Source: Mesorhizobium waimense (lineage in GTDB: Bacteria > Pseudomonadota > Alphaproteobacteria > Rhizobiales > Rhizobiaceae). Taken from it: 38,576 nt of DNA. Where the stretch lies: the NCBI RefSeq assembly GCF_003601975.1, contig NZ_QZWZ01000054.1, forward strand, positions 1 to 38,576, read 5' to 3'. This document shows, in pieces, positions 17,216 to 25,107 of this stretch. Position numbers and translations under genes: made by a program. The stretch's first letter is position 1. Every line of letters begins with the position of its first letter. Under the pieces are notes generated by a model. That model worked only from the letters and a program-made list of their open reading frames with translations, was not told the origin of the DNA and did no database searches.

Positions 17216-17613
17216 TGGACAGCGCGCACTCACAATTAGCTTTCGCCAAGTTTCCCCTTCCGGCGACGCAGAGCATATGAGCGTAACCGCTCTTAGCCAG
17301 CAATAGGTTGGGAAGCCCACTGGCCAATCGGGCAATGTTGGTCATTCATCCCGCGCTCGATGAAGTCGAAATGCATGTGACTTTAACCGAACTTGGCATC
17401 TCCATGACTCTCGAAGCTAAGCCGAGGAGTCAAGCTGGATCGCCCCCGACCGGGCTCTGCACCGCAAAGCGGCATGCACAAAATTGACGACGTCCGGGCG
17501 TTGGCCGTTTTCGCAGCTTCGCCGAGTGGGCCTGTATGGCGGCTGCTTCATCTTGCGCATGCTGGAGGCTCCGATGGCGGCAACTGTGGGACGAGGTGTC
17601 CAAGGACCGGAAC
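17216..17613. other. Intergenic region without a recognisable gene
   Basis: About 400 bp between the restriction operon promoter and the end of the CoiA-like gene. Open frames on the minus strand (for example 17417-17644) have low-complexity translations rich in Arg, Ser and Pro, no ribosome site and no family resemblance, so I do not call them. I see no terminator hairpin. Confidence 0.4.
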
Positions 17614-18678
17614 TTAGGATCGCACTGACCAAGTGTCCTGCCATCCGCGACTATCAATGACCTCCTTCCAGCCGTCCGCAACCCGCACCTGATACGTATC
17701 CAAAGGCTCCTCGTCGCGTCCCGCGTCGAGTTCATAGAACTCTCCGATGAGGCTGTCGCAATGAACGCAGCCATTGCTCAGATACTTGCGTCCTTGCGAA
17801 CCGCTGAACCGATACTTTATAACTCCAATTCCCTGATGGCGTAGCAACCGACGGCGGACCATCTCGGACGCCCGAGGGTACTCTCCGAGGTTTGGAATCG
17901 TGATGAGGACATTCTTGTCGCCCACCGCAATTTCCAGGTACAAGACGATTCTGGTCTCCGCACCGCAGGACCAGCAAAACATGCTGCCCGTCCGAATGCG
18001 AAGGGTCGCCTCGTAATCAGGGTCCACGCCAAACTTAAACCGTCCGCCAAAGGCTGCCCTGAGGAACTCGTCCATCGGCAGCACTTGATGCCAGCGATCA
18101 GGATTACGACGGTCGCGCGCTAGCATCTCTGTCGTTTTCGGAATGAGAGCCATCATTCCTTCTCGAACGTTTCCGCCAACGCAAACGGCCGGAAGGCTCT
18201 CGCTAATGGGAAAGCCTGGCTGGCGTAGTAGCCAAAGCCCACGGATACCGGATTCTCGATACCGTTCTTGCCGCCTCAGCGTTTCCTCCCGTGTCTGCCC
18301 GGACCATTGGATCTCGATCACGACGTTGGCCTTCCCTTTTGATGCCAAGACATCGGCTCTCCAGGGCTCGCTGTCGGGTGATTCGCCCGGAACCTCGGTT
18401 TCCGCGGTCCAGCCGGAAGCACGGGCGGCTTCGACAGCAAGTCGTTTCAGGTGCAGATGCTCCTCAGTCTCGGGTGCCCAGTTGCATTCACGAACGGCTT
18501 TATGGGCGAAGAACTTGGTTCCCAGACTAGATCGCTTGAGCGTCACCTGAGCTTGGCAGCATGGCATTCGGAGGTGGCGTGACTGCCTGTTTTCTTGAGA
18601 CAATGCCTCCCAGTGATCGCCCGACAAGTCGAACGATTGGATACTTCTGCCGTTAGGGTCGATGCATCGTAGAGGCAT
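17614..18678 (-). CDS. CoiA-like nuclease with zinc-binding C-terminal part
   Basis: A 354-residue protein related to competence protein CoiA. The N-terminus has a small cysteine-containing module (RMPCCQAQVTLKRSS; FFAHKAVREC). A PD-(D/E)xK-type nuclease core follows: EEHLHLKRLAVEAAR helix (72-86), WRADV (D109) and VIEIQWS (E122, Q124), the E-x-Q variant of the motif seen in CoiA. Next is a helix (TLRRQERYRESGIRGLWLLR) and a C-terminal half with CWSC (235-238) and CVHC (304-307), probably a split zinc site. In Gram-positive competence CoiA acts on incoming DNA; homologues elsewhere are scattered in accessory regions without competence genes, as here. Start ATG 18678 has only a weak ribosome site. 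Family call is good; role is inferred. Confidence 0.78.
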   Translation of the reverse strand: MPLRCIDPNGRSIQSFDLSGDHWEALSQENRQSRHLRMPCCQAQVTLKRSSLGTKFFAHKAVRECNWAPETEEHLHLKRLAVEAARASGWTAETEVPGESPDSEPWRADVLASKGKANVVIEIQWSGQTREETLRRQERYRESGIRGLWLLRQPGFPISESLPAVCVGGNVREGMMALIPKTTEMLARDRRNPDRWHQVLPMDEFLRAAFGGRFKFGVDPDYEATLRIRTGSMFCWSCGAETRIVLYLEIAVGDKNVLITIPNLGEYPRASEMVRRRLLRHQGIGVIKYRFSGSQGRKYLSNGCVHCDSLIGEFYELDAGRDEEPLDTYQVRVADGWKEVIDSRGWQDTWSVRS

Positions 18679-18881
18679 GGCGAATGATATGGAGCCGGAT
18701 TGGTGGTTGCACGATCCCGGCGATGGCAGAACGAAAAAGGATCGACGCTAACCGCAATTAAAGGGCTGAATCACAACTCCTCCAGTTCAACTCCCTCATC
18801 GGCGGCCAGTAAGGCACCAGAGGCACTGATAAGAAAGGCAGCCAGGTTCTGGCGAGTTGGCTACGCGCCTGAGACGTTCAA

Positions 18882-19547
18882 CTATTCCCAAAGTGCGTCG
18901 TCTCGATTCCGCACAACCTCAAACTCTTGGAACGCCGGCCGAGATTTAAAGACCTCGACGTCCTGCTTCAGCCACCCAAGTGCTTTCGAAACCTCAGTTC
19001 GCGTCGATTTTGAACGCCAACCCATTATCACCTGGGCAAGCTTCATGGTCGGACGGAATGGAACGAAATGCAGTTTCGATTTTTCATCGTACACGGTCGC
19101 CTTAAGGTCGATGAATGTCCGGAATTCCGCTTCATAGCTCCAAGCATGGAATTTGAGATGGAGCATTCGCTTAATCGACTCTTCGGGCAAATCTGAAAAA
19201 GCTGAGATGCCGAACTGATTCATAGGCGGCCGTTCCTCGACGTATTCAACCGCATCGAAATCCTCTGGCTGGAGGACATCAAACCCAAGACAAACGCCTT
19301 TGTGCTTATCCGCATAATGACCCCAAAGTAGCGGATGGCTCCAATTGTCGCTTAGGCAGATTAAGCCGAAATCCTTGTCGACTTCTGCTTTGAATTCTCG
19401 CATGCGTTGGCGCTCAGATTTATCCGCGAATATCGGCCCAAGGAACTCGAAGGGATCATTCAGTTCCATCACGCGGGCAACCTTCAGCCTTCGGTCTCGG
19501 ATCGCAACCAGCCCAAACTGTTCCGTCGTGAAATGGTAGAGCCGCAA
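18882..19547 (-). CDS. DUF2971 domain-containing protein (TTG start)
   Basis: A 221-residue protein with the hallmarks of DUF2971: YHFTT at 4-8 at the N-terminus, ELNDPFEF (29-36), WGHYADKHKGVCLGF (75-89) and WSYEAEFR (136-143). The conserved H, Y and E positions recall ADP-ribosyltransferase-like folds, but that is inference. DUF2971 genes are frequent near restriction and abortive infection genes. The start is TTG 19547: a TGA two codons upstream excludes an earlier start, and an AGGGG site lies 8 bp away. The gene is on the same strand as CoiA-like and YhaN/YhaO-like genes, 203 bp before the former and 75 bp after the latter, so it may be transcribed independently or as part of a loose cluster. 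Confidence 0.8.
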   Translation of the reverse strand: MRLYHFTTEQFGLVAIRDRRLKVARVMELNDPFEFLGPIFADKSERQRMREFKAEVDKDFGLICLSDNWSHPLLWGHYADKHKGVCLGFDVLQPEDFDAVEYVEERPPMNQFGISAFSDLPEESIKRMLHLKFHAWSYEAEFRTFIDLKATVYDEKSKLHFVPFRPTMKLAQVIMGWRSKSTRTEVSKALGWLKQDVEVFKSRPAFQEFEVVRNRDDALWE

Positions 19548-19622
19548 AGTTCAAACCCCTCTGACGCCATCTCGGTCGTGTTGCCGATACTTGGATAGCC
19601 ATCCGGTTTCTATGCGTGCCCA

Positions 19623-22600
19623 TCAGGCCGCACGGCTTTCCAAGACGAGCGGCGGCGCCAACTCGTGTATGCGCGCATTGGGACAAACCCGCCTGGCAAT
19701 ATCACAAAGATGCTGGTGATGCGTCAGGTAGATTACCTGACCCACTTTCGCCATGTCGGCGAATAGCCGGAAGGCTTCCTCGGCACGGAAGTCGTCGAAC
19801 GTCTCCATGATGTCGTCGGCGATGAAGGGAACAGGGGTGCGAGATTGGGCGAACTCGTGGTATCCGGCCACTCTGAGCGCGAGATAGAGCTGGAAGCGCG
19901 TTCCCTTTGACATTTCCTGCGCCAGCTTGGAACTCCCATCAGCCCCGATGCCAATAAGCACTTCGGTGTCCTTGTCAGGCTGGGTCGCCAGACCGCGATA
20001 GGCGCCGCGGCTGATCACCTGAAAAGCCTCCGAGGCGCGAAGCATCATCGAACTGCGATGCTTGTCGCGATAGAGGCGCAAGGCTTGCTCGGCCGCGACG
20101 ATGCCGGCCCTAAGGCGGAAGTAGCTGAACGCCTTATCCTCGATTTCCAGGAGGACCGTGCGCCGTTGCTCTTCAAGAGCAGCTACGGCACTCTCGCCAT
20201 CGACGGCATCCACCTCGTCGGACGCTTTGCTGTATGCCGTAAACAGCTCCCGTACGCGCCGATCCTGATCCTCAAACCGGGCCCTGAGTTCTACCTGCTC
20301 GACCTCCAGCGCAGGGCGATCCGCGGCGTCAAGCATCTGTTCGACATCGGCCATGTCCTGGATTGATAGCGCCTCTCGGATTTCACGTTCGATGGTATTG
20401 CAACGCTGGCGCAAGTCTCTCCTTTGCTCGATCATGCGCAGCTTTTTCTCGACCTCCTGCAAGGATGATACTCCGAACAACCGCGTCATTTCAGATTTGC
20501 GGCGCTCGCAAATCGCGATTTCAGCCTCCAGGTCCCGGTTTTTGAGAATCTGATCCTCGAGAGCAAGGTGCTTGGATCCCCTTTCTGCCTTTTTCGCCCG
20601 AGCCTCTTCCACTCTCGCGGACATCAGCGCCCAGAGTCTCAGGGCACTCTCTGCTGGTCGGTCCAATCCGAGTTCCGCAGCCATAACGGACAGTTCGCGC
20701 AAGAAGGCTGCCTGATCTTCCTCCATCTTGGCGATGCGATCTGCCAAGCCGGCTTGCCGTTGAGTGGCAGGGCCAAGCTCGGCAAGTCTGTCCAATACCT
20801 CCTTGACGGTTGCGAGGCTGGGGATAGTTCCTCCTGCGCCGAGCCAGCAGCTCTTGCAAACCTCAGCCCATGACGCGTCCCATTGCGCCTCGTCGGCAGT
20901 TGCCGTTTCAAAGGCTGACTGGCGGGAAGCCTGCTCCCTTTCGCAGCGTTCAAGTTGCTCCCTCAAGTTCTTGTGTTCGACTTCAAGATCAACGGCGAAT
21001 TGGGCCCTGGCCAAAAGCGCTTCGTAGGAGTCAGAGTGATCCTGGGAAACGGCTGCCGCCGATAATGCCGCCGAGAGCCGGTTGCGCGCCGCCGAGCCGT
21101 CCGCTTCCGCCTGGCGTAAGTCACCTTCGGCCTCCCGGAGCAAGTCGGCTGTCGCGAGGACCATTTCGCGGAGTCCCAGCCATGCCTCAAGCCCACCTAG
21201 CTTGATCTCGCCAGAAACGGTCAGAGCCATTTTCCGAGCGGAATCCAGAATCTCGGCCCCGATAGCTTCGCGTTCCGACTTCGCCGCGTTCAGCAGCTCC
21301 GCTGAGCGCTCCAATTCCGCTTCCGCGACGGCGAGCCTCTGATAGGTTTGATTCAGCTTCGCCAGGTCGCTCATCTGTCCCAGCCGTGCGCTGGTGATCA
21401 GGTCGTCTTTCCGCAGCTCGATCTCAAACGCCGCAGCGGTCGATTCATCGAGCGCGTCACGATGCGTAGCCCATGCCGCTTCACGCGCGGATCGCGACGT
21501 CGCTGCCTCATGATCGTCCACAACGCCGGTGGAACTCTTCAGCGCATCCAGTTCAGCTCGCAAACACCGCAGCTCACTCGTGAGGCGCCCGCTGTCATCG
21601 CTGTAGCGATCGATCTCGGCTTTCGCTTTAGACAGAGCTGATTTCCAGGCCTCCAGCTCAGAAGGTGCCGGCACTCTCATTTGCCGTACCTGGTCAAGGC
21701 TTTCAGCCCACGGTCGGAGATCCGACATCTGCTGCGCCAGTGTTTCTTTCAAATCCACACGGGAGCGTTCCGCGACACGGCGGCGGGCTGCATGATCATT
21801 CTCTCGAAGAGCCGAGAGCTCCCTCGCTAGCGCCGCAATGGCTGTGCTGTTTGTGGTGGCGGCGGCTTGGCTCGACAGGTTGCTCCGCAACTCAATCAGA
21901 CGGCGGTTTGCCTCATCGGCTTCGCGCTTTGCATTTTGAACCGTCGCGTCGATACCGGAGCGGCGTTCAACGAGATCTCTGATGCTCCCAGAAATGCGAC
22001 TTCCGAGCATCAGGCTGCTCGCCTTGTCTCCTTTAGGGCGTTCGAGAAGCCGCAGAATATTCGCAATTTCCCGGTCGACTTCCATCAATTGCAGGCGACG
22101 GTCCGGCAGATCCCTTTCAGCGGTGACATAACGGGCGTGCAACTCGCCGATAGCGTCCATCCTTTGCCCCAAGGTGAGCGCGATGTCGTCAACGGCAATG
22201 GCATTGAGCCCTTTCTCAAGCTCGGCGATGGACGCTTTCGCCGTCTCCCGCTTCACGGCAAGCTCGATGCCTTCCTGATGAATTACCGGAAGTTGGTTTC
22301 CCCACGAAGGCGGCGCTTCGGGAACATCTTGCAACTCAGCGAGACTGTCGCGGATGTCCCGCAATTCCGCCAGTCGTGGCAGTGCGGTCAGCAGGTTCTT
22401 AATCTCGTCAAGCCGAAGCTGCGTCCGGGTTCGGTCAGCCATCGCTTCGTCATAGTGTGCCAGTGACCGCTCCTTGGTTTCCACCATCTGGCGGTAATGG
22501 GTGGCGAGCGTGTCAATCTGCTCTTTTCGCTCCTTCAGATCGGAAAGCCGACTTTTCAAGTCGCCGATTTCACTGCTACGGGCACGGAGTTTGAAAAGGC

Positions 22601-23120
22601 CGTCAGCCTGCGAACGCAATTCAACAAGTGTCTGACTTAGTGCGGCCAAACCTGTGCTTGCCGAAAACAGAAGCTGTCCGAGATCACCCTTGCTGGCCAG
22701 GATGCTCTTCCCGCCTTCCTCAAGGGTGTCATCGTCGAGGGAAAACATCGCGCAATAGACGTCCCGCTCAACTCCACCAAGCTCGCCGAGTATCAAATGC
22801 TCGCCGATCGGCTGATCGCCCGGACCGAGCAGACTGCTTTGAGGCTTCTTGATCCGGACTAGCTCACGGGCAACACCACCGATGTCCAATGCGGCCCCGA
22901 TGCGCATCGTTGAGTAAGGATGGAGGAAATCATAGCGGCTGCGGGACTCGATGCCGAAGAGAAGGTCGAGGAATGCAGATAGGGCGGTCGATTTGCCCGC
23001 CTCGTTCGGACCGTAGATGATATGTAGATCTGGACGGCCCGGCTCCACAGGCCCGAAGTCGATGTGCTTGTCGGTGAATTTGCCGTAGCGGGTAAGGTCA
23101 AGCCGGTTGATGCGCATCAT
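19623..23120 (-). CDS. yhaN: YhaN/SbcC-like SMC-type ATPase
   Basis: A 1165-residue ABC/SMC-like ATPase. Walker A GPNEAGKST is at 37-45, a Q-loop region follows (about 125-165, RDVYCAMFSLDDDTLEEGG), and there are roughly 800 residues of coiled coil. A C-terminal head has the signature SKGTRFQLYLALR, Walker B as PFIADDIMETFDD (1098-1110) and LTHHQHL. The Walker B form ADDIxExFDD is typical of the YhaN branch and differs from SbcC/Rad50. No zinc-hook C-x-x-C is obvious in the middle, also as in YhaN. It should pair with the phosphoesterase encoded immediately upstream (ATGA overlap) as an SbcCD-like DNA end-processing complex in the cytoplasm. The tandem ATG start lets Met1 or Met2 be used. Confidence 0.85.
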   Translation of the reverse strand: MMRINRLDLTRYGKFTDKHIDFGPVEPGRPDLHIIYGPNEAGKSTALSAFLDLLFGIESRSRYDFLHPYSTMRIGAALDIGGVARELVRIKKPQSSLLGPGDQPIGEHLILGELGGVERDVYCAMFSLDDDTLEEGGKSILASKGDLGQLLFSASTGLAALSQTLVELRSQADGLFKLRARSSEIGDLKSRLSDLKERKEQIDTLATHYRQMVETKERSLAHYDEAMADRTRTQLRLDEIKNLLTALPRLAELRDIRDSLAELQDVPEAPPSWGNQLPVIHQEGIELAVKRETAKASIAELEKGLNAIAVDDIALTLGQRMDAIGELHARYVTAERDLPDRRLQLMEVDREIANILRLLERPKGDKASSLMLGSRISGSIRDLVERRSGIDATVQNAKREADEANRRLIELRSNLSSQAAATTNSTAIAALARELSALRENDHAARRRVAERSRVDLKETLAQQMSDLRPWAESLDQVRQMRVPAPSELEAWKSALSKAKAEIDRYSDDSGRLTSELRCLRAELDALKSSTGVVDDHEAATSRSAREAAWATHRDALDESTAAAFEIELRKDDLITSARLGQMSDLAKLNQTYQRLAVAEAELERSAELLNAAKSEREAIGAEILDSARKMALTVSGEIKLGGLEAWLGLREMVLATADLLREAEGDLRQAEADGSAARNRLSAALSAAAVSQDHSDSYEALLARAQFAVDLEVEHKNLREQLERCEREQASRQSAFETATADEAQWDASWAEVCKSCWLGAGGTIPSLATVKEVLDRLAELGPATQRQAGLADRIAKMEEDQAAFLRELSVMAAELGLDRPAESALRLWALMSARVEEARAKKAERGSKHLALEDQILKNRDLEAEIAICERRKSEMTRLFGVSSLQEVEKKLRMIEQRRDLRQRCNTIEREIREALSIQDMADVEQMLDAADRPALEVEQVELRARFEDQDRRVRELFTAYSKASDEVDAVDGESAVAALEEQRRTVLLEIEDKAFSYFRLRAGIVAAEQALRLYRDKHRSSMMLRASEAFQVISRGAYRGLATQPDKDTEVLIGIGADGSSKLAQEMSKGTRFQLYLALRVAGYHEFAQSRTPVPFIADDIMETFDDFRAEEAFRLFADMAKVGQVIYLTHHQHLCDIARRVCPNARIHELAPPLVLESRAA

Positions 23121-24388
23121 GCTACCTCATCCTGCTTCCGACGATGGAGCCGTGCGAGCACATCTTCGACCCCCTCCTGCGCGAGCAGGCGCAACGTCGC
23201 CCGGAACTCCTCCTGATCAGCACCGAAAGTCCCTCTGCTTTCAGGTGGCAGATGACCACGAAGCTCCTCCCCAATATCGATGAGCGCCGCATGGTAAGCT
23301 TCCGAACCGATGATCTCGCTTCCGACAAGCTCTCGAAGTTCGACGAGTGGATCCCCGTTGGTCCCATCCGCAGAAACGAGGTCGGTGCACTGGATCTCCA
23401 CTTTCTCGATCCAGGTCCGGCCAATGACAGATGCCCTGTGCTCGGCTTCGGTCTTGATGAGGTCGACGTCGTTACGGAGCTGCCATGCGAGCGGCGTTCG
23501 TCCGGTGAAGGAAAGCCGGACCACAAGGTGATCGGAATTTGCAGCTTCCCGCGCGGCCCCCAGGTTACCCGCTACCGTGGTCACCATGTGACGCCAATCT
23601 ACGATGCCGTCGAGGTCGATCACGACGCGCTCGAATTGGGCGATGCTGGTGAACCTTTCCTCAATGTGGACGGTTCGGTCATCAGCGATCGTAACAAGAC
23701 TCACCGATTTCGGACCAGATTCGTTGATGTCGCGCCCCTGGGGCATGCCAGGCATCACGATCGTGCAGCGTCCGTTACTGATTGATCGCTTGTGAATGTG
23801 ACCAAGCGCCCAATAGTCGAACTCTGTCGCCTCCAGATCCGAGACGTCGCAGGGTGCGTAGGGATCGTGCCCCCGCGTTCCTGCGAGGCTGGTGTGCAGA
23901 AGACCGATGTTAACAGCGCCCTCGATCCGTGGTTTGTACTTTCCCACCAGATTTTCGGGACACTGGGCCTGCGCAAAGCTAAGCCCGTGAATAACCACAG
24001 GGGTTGCTTGATCCAATTCGAGCCAGATAGCCTCCGGGCGCCCACCGTAGACTTTTACGGTTTCCGGGTACGTCAGTTCTCTGGTGATCTTCGACAACGC
24101 ATCGTGGTTGCCTCGGATGATGAACACCCGCACTCCGGCTTGGTCCAGTCGGCGGATTTGCTCGGAAAGGAACCGCGCAGTTTTCATGGAGGTCTGATCG
24201 CCATCGTAGAGATCACCCGCGAGAAGAAGCGCGTTGACCTGCTCGGATAGGCAGAGATCGACGATATTGACAAAAGCACGCCGCGTCGCGTTGCCAATCA
24301 GTTCGCCTAGTTCCGGGTTGCGCAGCGCCAGCGACCGAAGAGGCGAATCCAGGTGAACGTCCGCCGTATGAACAAATCGAAAAGCCAT
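23117..24388 (-). CDS. yhaO: YhaO/SbcD-like metallophosphoesterase (DNA repair exonuclease)
   Basis: A 423-residue calcineurin-like phosphoesterase of the SbcD/Mre11 group. Metal-binding motifs are complete and in order: TADVHLDSPL (D10, H12), LAGDLYDGD (D59), RGNHD (N94, H95), LLHTS (H165) and GHIH (H197, H199). A C-terminal capping domain of ~200 residues follows. The stop overlaps the start of the YhaN-like ATPase by 4 bp, which indicates coupled translation and a stable complex. Such pairs act on DNA ends, hairpins or branched DNA. In an accessory island the pair could serve repair of transposition intermediates or defence; the sequence does not decide. The 190 bp upstream is the probable promoter region. 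Confidence 0.88.
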   Translation of the reverse strand: MAFRFVHTADVHLDSPLRSLALRNPELGELIGNATRRAFVNIVDLCLSEQVNALLLAGDLYDGDQTSMKTARFLSEQIRRLDQAGVRVFIIRGNHDALSKITRELTYPETVKVYGGRPEAIWLELDQATPVVIHGLSFAQAQCPENLVGKYKPRIEGAVNIGLLHTSLAGTRGHDPYAPCDVSDLEATEFDYWALGHIHKRSISNGRCTIVMPGMPQGRDINESGPKSVSLVTIADDRTVHIEERFTSIAQFERVVIDLDGIVDWRHMVTTVAGNLGAAREAANSDHLVVRLSFTGRTPLAWQLRNDVDLIKTEAEHRASVIGRTWIEKVEIQCTDLVSADGTNGDPLVELRELVGSEIIGSEAYHAALIDIGEELRGHLPPESRGTFGADQEEFRATLRLLAQEGVEDVLARLHRRKQDEVA

Positions 24389-24576
24389 GCCCTCACCTTT
24401 TGCCTTCGCGTGAGAAGGCTTTGATTCCCCGAAACAGATACTGGGCTGCGCTTAGGTGTCTGCCTAGGCTGCCAATCCCTCGGGATTTCAGGTTTCCACA
24501 GGCTAATGACAGAATCTGTCACCAGCCGCGGATCGTGCGGTTCTCACGGTTCAAAGCTGTTTTGGAAATTGCATTT

Positions 24577-24993
24577 CTATGGAAGCGAGGGAAAGTCAGA
24601 GCGCTGGTGCGTTTCGACCATTCTGCGAAGGGCCTCCGGCGCCACGACCTCTACCTTGTCTCCCCACATGTAGAGGTGCCAGCACATCTCCATATGACCG
24701 GACGCCCAGAAACGCACGATCAGTGATCCGTCCGATTGTTCCTCCAGGATCTGAGCCGGATGGAACAGGAAAGTTCGTGCGTGCGGCGCTGCGTCAGGCT
24801 TGAACTTCCAGATGACTTCGCCAAACTCACTGTCGTTCTGAAAAGCTCCGAACGCCTTCCGCGCATGCGCGTGAATGTCGAAGCCGGGATCACGTTCGAA
24901 GACCTCGCCGGTTAGTTCCGCACGTTCGATCTTCTCAGCCACGAAGTGCCGGAGCGGACCCGCACGATCGGTTGTTGGCCTGGCCACCAGATA
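24577..24993 (-). pseudogene. WYL-domain transcriptional regulator, 5' part removed by the Tn3 transposon
   Basis: This is the C-terminal end of a WYL-domain regulator: YLVARPTTDRAGPLRHF, then RAELTGEVFERD, DIHAHARKAFGAF and the C-terminal WCX-like part ending in EALRRMVETHQ. WYL domains bind nucleic-acid or nucleotide signals and usually follow an N-terminal winged helix. Here homology stops at the YL of the WYL motif, exactly where the transposon repeat begins (24994), and the next transposon bases give an in-frame TAG. The DNA-binding half is not found beyond the other end of the transposon either, so the gene has been deleted as well as interrupted. The remaining 137 codons could start at ATG 24987 but would lack the DNA-binding domain. 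Many WYL proteins regulate defence genes; this one lies upstream of the YhaNO-like pair on the same strand. Confidence 0.75.
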
Positions 24994-25031
24994 GGCCTAA
25001 TCGGCCCGAAGCTGCGATTTTGGCCAAGTTG
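24994..25031 (+). repeat. Left terminal inverted repeat of the Tn3-family transposon
   Basis: The 38-bp repeat begins GGCCTAATCGGCCC. It matches the reverse complement of 30086-30123 at 37 of 38 positions; the difference is C here against A in the other, in the segment GCTG[C/A]GATTTTGG. Its first bases supply an in-frame stop to the interrupted WYL gene. Confidence 0.92.
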
Positions 25032-25107
25032 TGGAACGTTGCCGGAACACATTGACCGGTATGGCGTCGTCGCCTGAGAATTCACTCTTGGAATAGGGAG
25101 TGGATGT

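Noticed and set aside
16655..17239. 194-codon plus-strand frame across the helicase start and HTH gene
   Set aside because: It is antisense to two genes with clear motifs, and its translation resembles no family I know.
17156..17335. 5' extension of the HTH gene by 60 codons
   Set aside because: The extra residues are not like the family and would place the candidate promoter inside the gene.
18780..18881. Minus-strand stretch of about 29 codons ending AADEGVELEEL between DUF2971 and the CoiA-like gene
   Set aside because: It looks like a gene tail but has no start and follows a stop directly; too short to support.
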